Shown here in pieces: positions 6,001 to 8,751 of a stretch of 8,751 bases of DNA; the first letter of the stretch is position 1, and every line of letters starts with the position of its first letter. The DNA is from Balneolaceae bacterium. GTDB taxonomy: Bacteria; Bacteroidota; Rhodothermia; Balneolales; Balneolaceae. Location: positions 1 to 8,751 of the forward strand of contig SKZL01000291.1 in NCBI GenBank assembly GCA_007127395.1. Direction: 5' to 3'. The notes under the pieces are model-generated. The model did not search any database and was not told the DNA's origin. It saw only the letters and a program-made list of their open reading frames with translations. Made by a program: the position numbers and the translations under genes.

Positions 6001-8751
6001 GATCGTTTTCATACCTCCAAAAGAGAGTGATGATCCATATATCGCACTGAAGTCGCTACTCTTTACAGCACAGGCACTATCCGTCTCTGATGAGATGCCC
6101 TTTGAATGTATTGTCATAACAGAGCGTTCACAAATAGTTACTGGCTCTGAAGAGCTGAATCTCGCTCAGGCCGGAATTGCAGGTCTGCTTAGGGTTTTGG
6201 ACCAGGAACAGGCTCAACGATCATTCAGGATCATAGATATAGAATCACCGGATAGCATAACAGAAAAGGCCTTCAACCGGGAACTCCTCGCTGAAAAAGC
6301 ACCCATATTAAGTTCGATTCGCGGGTCACACAGATGGACACCCTCATATAAACAGTTACAAAAATCGGATCTGCCATTAGCTGAAAATGCACTCAAAAAA
6401 GGAGGCACCTATCTGATTACAGGGGGATTGGGGAATGTAGGTTTACTGCTTGCCGATCTGCTGCGAAGAGAGTGGGATGCGAATATTGTGCTAACCGGGC
6501 GCACCCCACTGCCGGACGATGAAGATATCCAAAAATGGGAAGCAGGAACTGTGACCGATCGCTTTTCGGCAGCGCAATTTGTCAAACCATTAAATCTGAA
6601 CCTGGCAAGCCTGAATGAGGAGCTGCGATCAGAGTTTCAGTCGAAAGTTGAAGTTGTACCGAAATCGGCAACAATGGATCATCACACCTTCAGCCATTTA
6701 TCCAATACCCTTTGCGGGAGATATCTCTTTGAAGCCGTCTGTAGATCCATATCACTCGATCAATCTTTTCAATCCAAAGACTCATTTAAGAGGGCACTCA
6801 AACCGGAACCTGCTTACGAGCGATACGTGGATTTCATTACACAGATTCTGATTGAGGACGGCTATCTGATTCAGAATAACAGCGATTGGTTTTTAAATGA
6901 AACCGCTGATCCATTGACTTCAGTTGAATTGAAACAACAGATCTTGAAAGAGTTTCCTGAATTCAAGTCGCAAATTGAAATCGTCGAAAAATCTGCTGCA
7001 AACTGCCTTGAAGTTATACAAGGATTAAAAAATGGTGTTGAAGTACTCTTCAGCAATAATGAAGAGCAGTCAGAGGATGATCATAGTGAAGCGAACCGCC
7101 TCTATTTCAACATCCATTCCGGATTGATAAAGAGCCGGATTCAGAGTTTGATCTCAGAACACCCGGATCGAAAAATCAGAATTCTGGAAATTGGAGCCGG
7201 TAACGGACTCCTGACTGATACACTGATCAAAGGCCTTGAAAAAGCGAATATTGAATATCTGTTCACTGATATCAGCCACACCTTCGTCAGAAATGCACAA
7301 AAAAGATACAATGGGGCCGCACACAATTTCATGAAGTTCCAAACATTCGATATTTCCAAATCACCTGTTGATCAGGATATCCCACTGTATACGTATGATT
7401 TGGTCATTGGATTGAATGTTGTACATGCAACTCCGGATCTTCAGAAGACATTATCAAACCTGAGATCCGTTCTCAGGCCGGGTGGCCTGTGCGGTATTAT
7501 TGAAACGGTTCAATCGGAGCGGTGGGATTCCATTATCTGGGGCCTGACACCGGAGTGGTGGGCATTTACGGACACTCAACACCGTACCGATTCACCCTTA
7601 ATATCGGCTGAGAAATGGAGAGAGATCTTTGAAATTTCACATTTTGAACCGGTTCTCATTACACCTGAAACAGAAGACTCTTTTTCGGATTGTGACAGTG
7701 CGCTCATTCTGGGGCAACAGCCGGTAAACCTGAACCCCCTCCATGATCCTGATTACAAAGAATTCATTAACCGGAATATCGAGGATGCCAGAAATAGAAC
7801 TTCTCGGTTAAACAGAATTATAGCTCACAAAGGAAATGGAACCGTTGTTACCGAACAGGCCGATGTTGCAGATCGAAATGCAATGGAAGGGGTTATCCAA
7901 CGAACCAAAGAAAGGTTTGGCGTCATTGATGGTGTCATTCATGCCGCCGGAGTGGTTTCGGGTGACTCCATCTTCACTCTCTCAACCGAGACAACAGCTC
8001 TGGATATTGAAAAGCAAAATAGGCCAAAAGCGGAGGGGCTGAATATACTGAATGAGTTACTGGCAGATGAACCACTCGATTTTTGTCTTTTGTTATCCTC
8101 CAATGCCTCTGTAATCGGCGGCCTCGGCCTCACTGCTTACGCCTCGGCAAATGCATATATGGATCAGTTTGCAGCATCAACGTTTGCTCGTTTACCCTAC
8201 ATCTCTGCCAACTGGGATGGATGGCCAAATGAAAACAGCTCTAACAGTGAAGAGTCGGGGCCCTCATCCAGTATTTCATTCTTTAGTATGACTCTAAGCG
8301 AGGCTGAACAGATCTTCAGAAGAGTCACAACGATGCCTCAGATTGCATCACAAATATCTGTATCATCGGGTTCATTACATCAAAGGTTGAATAAGTGGGA
8401 CCAAAAATCAGCTTCCGGAACTGTGTTAGAAAAAGAGACGGAGCTTGATAATGAGTCAGGCAGTGGAAACCGCCCCAATTTGGCAACGGCTTATGAACCG
8501 GTATCTACGGAAACTGAAAAAGAGCTTGAATTTATCTGGTCAAAACTACTTGGAGTTCAACCTATCGGCATCCATGACAACTTTTTCGAACTGAACGGAG
8601 ATTCTCTGCTGGGCACTCAATTGATGAGCAAGATCAATCAAAAGTTCAACCTCCATCTCCCCCTTCGATCACTTTTCGAAGATCTCACGATCGCCAAAAT
8701 GGCGGGCAGAGTGGAGGGTGAGATCAATCATTCAAACGAATTTAAACTGTC
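3026..8751 (+). CDS. Type I PKS, KS-AT-KR(with nested C-MT)-ACP, 3'-partial
   Basis: This modular polyketide synthase extends the chain delivered by the preceding NRPS by one C2 unit, C-methylates it and reduces the ketone. The frame is open for 1908 codons from ATG 3026 to the window end, with no internal stop found. Domains by residue are KS (about 16-442), KS-AT linker (443-532), AT (533-840), post-AT linker ending in PFVHSRFW (865-876), structural KR half (about 904-1120), catalytic KR part 1 (1124-1173), C-methyltransferase (about 1176-1588), catalytic KR part 2 (1589-1735) and ACP (about 1830-1900). There is no DH or ER. All active-site residues checked are present. The last visible residues follow the ACP, so a further module, a thioesterase or a docking tail may lie beyond the window. 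The odd feature is the methyltransferase nested within the KR. The architecture recalls BlmVIII-like modules (KS-AT-MT-KR-ACP), but the domain nesting differs from the simple linear order. Confidence 0.96.
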   Translation, partial: MKEAEKQNHMDRGDSIAIIGLGGRFPSADNIDTFWMKISEGHELIRELSDEELLEKGVSPDLLKNDLYVKRSPDLGNIDGFDASFFGYTPREAELMDPQQRFFLECAWQLLETTGYLNQADNFRIGVSAGSSLSSYLLNNIIPALGIESAAEDVRVRTGNDKDFLATRVAYKCNLKGPAISINTACSTSLVAIWKACEEIRAGNAELMLAGGISVTTPEGLGYLYQEGGIAAPDGVCRPFDENGRGTIGGNGCGILMLKKLSQAIDDGDSIHAVILGGAVNNDGSEKIGFTAPSVSGQKEVIEQALKDANITPETVGLIEAHGTGTSLGDPIELQALHEAYGNHTDHSDNPLYLGSVKANIGHLDAAAGVAGVIKAVLSLKKRIIPPLANFSKHNPQFNFEKSRFQIPTKQMNWETDGKIKRRAAVSSFGLGGTNAHIILEEPPQAEPVSQSEHPVLFRISARSEDAVRQLRQALAIRLENNPEISLSDAAHTLTKYREEYDHRFSFAALDHHETIQKLRNSLKPDLSGSAPVTAFAFPGQGTHYKGMIQNLYKIDSGFKSDIDQCSKIIQRLTGHDILDILLNDQTPEEVLQQLDVSPAVQFAVSYSIANWWKNHGVTPSYVIGHSFGEYVAACFSGLFSLEDGLMLVIKRGLLTQKLPKGSMMAIAVGEPEARKLADEYGLSLATVNSSSQCVLSGSDESVDRLCGYCDEKDIFNRKLRISYASHSEIIDLIADEYREIASTVTFRKPEIPIISNLTGQIASDDEIMQADYWVNHMRRPVLFANGLQTLTSLDCEMVIETGPGDTLNKLILQSNSGIRSLPSLGKKADEEVVTLYESLGKMWSLGSNISWYDPNTQNPRKVDLPATPFVHSRFWIDPPDATQFSGTVHVSNREANLKQKEADTDNWFYYPEWKREQLPPAFQTVPDTTFAIIGPDNDTSQKVEKLLKNSGITTNRFLLTNDQMSDTPKIDPDNPSDYDQLLTGLPANCEKIVFIPPKESDDPYIALKSLLFTAQALSVSDEMPFECIVITERSQIVTGSEELNLAQAGIAGLLRVLDQEQAQRSFRIIDIESPDSITEKAFNRELLAEKAPILSSIRGSHRWTPSYKQLQKSDLPLAENALKKGGTYLITGGLGNVGLLLADLLRREWDANIVLTGRTPLPDDEDIQKWEAGTVTDRFSAAQFVKPLNLNLASLNEELRSEFQSKVEVVPKSATMDHHTFSHLSNTLCGRYLFEAVCRSISLDQSFQSKDSFKRALKPEPAYERYVDFITQILIEDGYLIQNNSDWFLNETADPLTSVELKQQILKEFPEFKSQIEIVEKSAANCLEVIQGLKNGVEVLFSNNEEQSEDDHSEANRLYFNIHSGLIKSRIQSLISEHPDRKIRILEIGAGNGLLTDTLIKGLEKANIEYLFTDISHTFVRNAQKRYNGAAHNFMKFQTFDISKSPVDQDIPLYTYDLVIGLNVVHATPDLQKTLSNLRSVLRPGGLCGIIETVQSERWDSIIWGLTPEWWAFTDTQHRTDSPLISAEKWREIFEISHFEPVLITPETEDSFSDCDSALILGQQPVNLNPLHDPDYKEFINRNIEDARNRTSRLNRIIAHKGNGTVVTEQADVADRNAMEGVIQRTKERFGVIDGVIHAAGVVSGDSIFTLSTETTALDIEKQNRPKAEGLNILNELLADEPLDFCLLLSSNASVIGGLGLTAYASANAYMDQFAASTFARLPYISANWDGWPNENSSNSEESGPSSSISFFSMTLSEAEQIFRRVTTMPQIASQISVSSGSLHQRLNKWDQKSASGTVLEKETELDNESGSGNRPNLATAYEPVSTETEKELEFIWSKLLGVQPIGIHDNFFELNGDSLLGTQLMSKINQKFNLHLPLRSLFEDLTIAKMAGRVEGEINHSNEFKL
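3071..4351 (+). other. Ketosynthase (KS) domain, hybrid NRPS-PKS type
   Basis: This is a decarboxylative Claisen condensation domain. The catalytic triad is intact: Cys186 in NTACSTSL (bases 3581-3583), His322 in EAHGTGT and His363 in KANIGHLDAAAG. The domain ends with FGLGGTNAHIILEE. The stretches TGNDKDFLATRVAYKCNLKGP and TACSTS resemble KS domains that take aminoacyl chains from an upstream carrier. That fits its place right after an NRPS; the clade assignment is by eye. Cys186 argues against a KSQ decarboxylating loader. Confidence 0.95.
4622..5654 (+). other. Acyltransferase (AT) domain, extender specificity ambiguous
   Basis: This domain loads a malonyl-type extender from CoA onto the ACP in cis. 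It starts at AFAFPGQGTHY (Gln541). The nucleophile Ser627 lies in GHSFGEY (bases 4904-4906), the basic Arg in VIKRG and catalytic His727 in YASHS (bases 5204-5206), exactly 100 residues after Ser627. GHSF is not the GHSQ typical of methylmalonyl ATs, whereas YASH is the classic methylmalonyl signature (malonyl ATs usually have HAFH). The flank after the Ser (EYVAACFSGLFSLEDG) looks malonyl-like. The domain closes with the usual post-AT linker LPATPFVHSRFW. Confidence 0.93.
5735..6385 (+). other. Structural (non-catalytic) ketoreductase subdomain
   Basis: This is the N-terminal Rossmann-like half that supports a modular PKS ketoreductase. It starts with the typical Trp-containing strand DNWFYYPEWKRE (Trp908). 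It then shows alternating strands such as TFAIIGP and EKIVFIPP, and a segment (NLAQAGIAGLLRVLDQE, about residues 1047-1063) typical of the region before a catalytic KR. It has no nucleotide-binding glycine motif, as expected. It joins the catalytic KR directly. No ER lies between the two halves, and the methyltransferase lies further downstream. Confidence 0.85.
6401..6544 (+). other. Catalytic ketoreductase (KR), first part with NADPH-binding motif
   Basis: These are the first two beta strands of the NADPH-dependent reductase fold: GGTYLITGGLGNVG (TGGxGxxG at residues 1132-1139) and NIVLTGRTPLP. Arg1159 is the expected contact to the NADPH 2'-phosphate. The segment ends in a DDEDIQKWEAG stretch matching the loop after LTGRxPLP in ordinary KRs. 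The KR is interrupted here by the methyltransferase and resumes at about 7796. Alone this fragment would not be catalytic. Confidence 0.9.
6545..7795 (+). other. C-methyltransferase (MT) domain nested inside the KR
   Basis: This is an SAM-dependent methyltransferase of the PKS C-methylating family, expected to methylate the alpha carbon of the beta-ketoacyl-ACP. An N-terminal helical lid region (FSHLSNTLCGRYLFEAV; YERYVDFITQILIEDGYL) leads to SAM motif I, ILEIGAGNG (residues 1386-1394). Next come YLFTDIS, the motif GLNVVHAT with His1467, RPGG, and IIETV with Glu1493. His and Glu 26 residues apart match the catalytic His-Glu dyad known from PKS C-methyltransferases. The motif SERWDSIIWGLTPEWW is also typical. 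This family makes a C-methyl more likely than an O-methyl. The insertion boundaries are uncertain by about 10 residues. Confidence 0.92.
7796..8400 (+). other. Catalytic ketoreductase (KR), second part with catalytic tetrad
   Basis: The reductase fold resumes at TSRLNRII (Thr1592), runs into the strand GTVVTEQADVAD and then HAAGV (His1639). The catalytic tetrad is complete with canonical spacing: Lys1668 (PKAEG), Ser1692 (LLLSSN), Tyr1705 (TAYASAN) and Asn1709. Lys-Tyr is 37 apart and Ser-Tyr is 13 apart, as in the DEBS KR1 reference. Neither the B-type LDD motif (VSGD stands there) nor the A-type Trp is visible, so hydroxyl stereochemistry cannot be called. The domain ends near NWDGW, with a Ser/Glu-rich linker and a helical segment leading to the ACP. 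Confidence 0.92.
8515..8727 (+). other. Acyl carrier (ACP) domain of the PKS module
   Basis: This carries the growing chain on phosphopantetheine. The attachment Ser is residue 1860 (bases 8603-8605) in NFFELNGDSLLGTQL. The first Gly of the usual LGGDSL is Asn here; the residues next to the Ser are normal. Helix II and III sequence (LPLRSLFEDLTIAKMA) is also typical. A low-complexity linker rich in Ser, Glu and Asn separates it from the KR. Open coding sequence of about 8 residues follows to the window end. Confidence 0.94.

Noticed and set aside
6401..7860. A broken or duplicated KR, or a frameshift or misassembly joining two KR fragments around an MT
   Set aside because: The frame is unbroken. 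The two KR pieces are complementary with no duplicated motif, and the MT is complete. A true domain insertion explains this better than decay or misassembly.
3026..8751. Possible frameshift in the PKS because it shows no stop codon
   Set aside because: Reading every codon from 3026 to the window end gave continuous conserved sequence. The missing stop is due only to the right edge.
1..8751. Promoters, terminators, RNA genes, CRISPR arrays, insertion sequences or repeats
   Set aside because: Coding sequence covers the whole window with no intergenic space. I saw no direct repeats, array-like spacing or terminator hairpin with a T-run.

Overview
The window lies entirely inside a bacterial hybrid NRPS-PKS (non-ribosomal peptide / type I polyketide) biosynthetic operon. 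Two very large genes on the + strand fill it from edge to edge. The first enters from the left already in progress (1-3029) and the second runs off the right edge (3026-8751). They overlap by four bases (ATGA). There is no non-coding stretch, RNA gene, mobile element, repeat or recognisable promoter or terminator. GC content is roughly mid-40s percent by eye. Megasynthases on an operon-like tandem, with cis-acting AT domains, indicate a bacterium. The sequence alone does not fix the phylum; Bacteroidota/Balneolota-like is only a guess from base composition.

Region 1 (1-3029) is the C-terminal end of an NRPS: a condensation domain cut by the window edge, a complete adenylation domain and a carrier domain. 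The ten specificity positions of the adenylation domain read D-F-W-N-I-G-M-V-H-K, the textbook threonine code. Region 2 (3026-8751) is a complete PKS module: KS, AT, structural KR subdomain, catalytic KR and ACP. It has no DH or ER. I read it codon by codon from the ATG at 3026 to the last base and found no stop or frameshift.

The most unusual structure is in the PKS. A C-methyltransferase of about 410 residues sits inside the catalytic ketoreductase Rossmann fold. It lies between the strand carrying the NADPH 2'-phosphate-binding Arg (LTGR) and the next strand (ADVAD). The KR sequence picks up exactly where it stopped, and both enzymes keep all their catalytic residues.

As a pathway, the NRPS is predicted to load L-threonine and condense it with an upstream acyl or peptidyl donor. 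The chain then passes to the PKS, which adds one C2 unit, C-methylates it and reduces the ketone. The expected unit is a statine-like gamma-amino acid, 4-amino-3,5-dihydroxy-2-methylhexanoyl. This logic parallels the Ala-derived 4-amino-3-hydroxy-2-methylpentanoate unit of bleomycin. The AT carries a conflicting specificity signature (GHSF with YASH), so a methylmalonyl extender and a gem-dimethyl product are possible alternatives.
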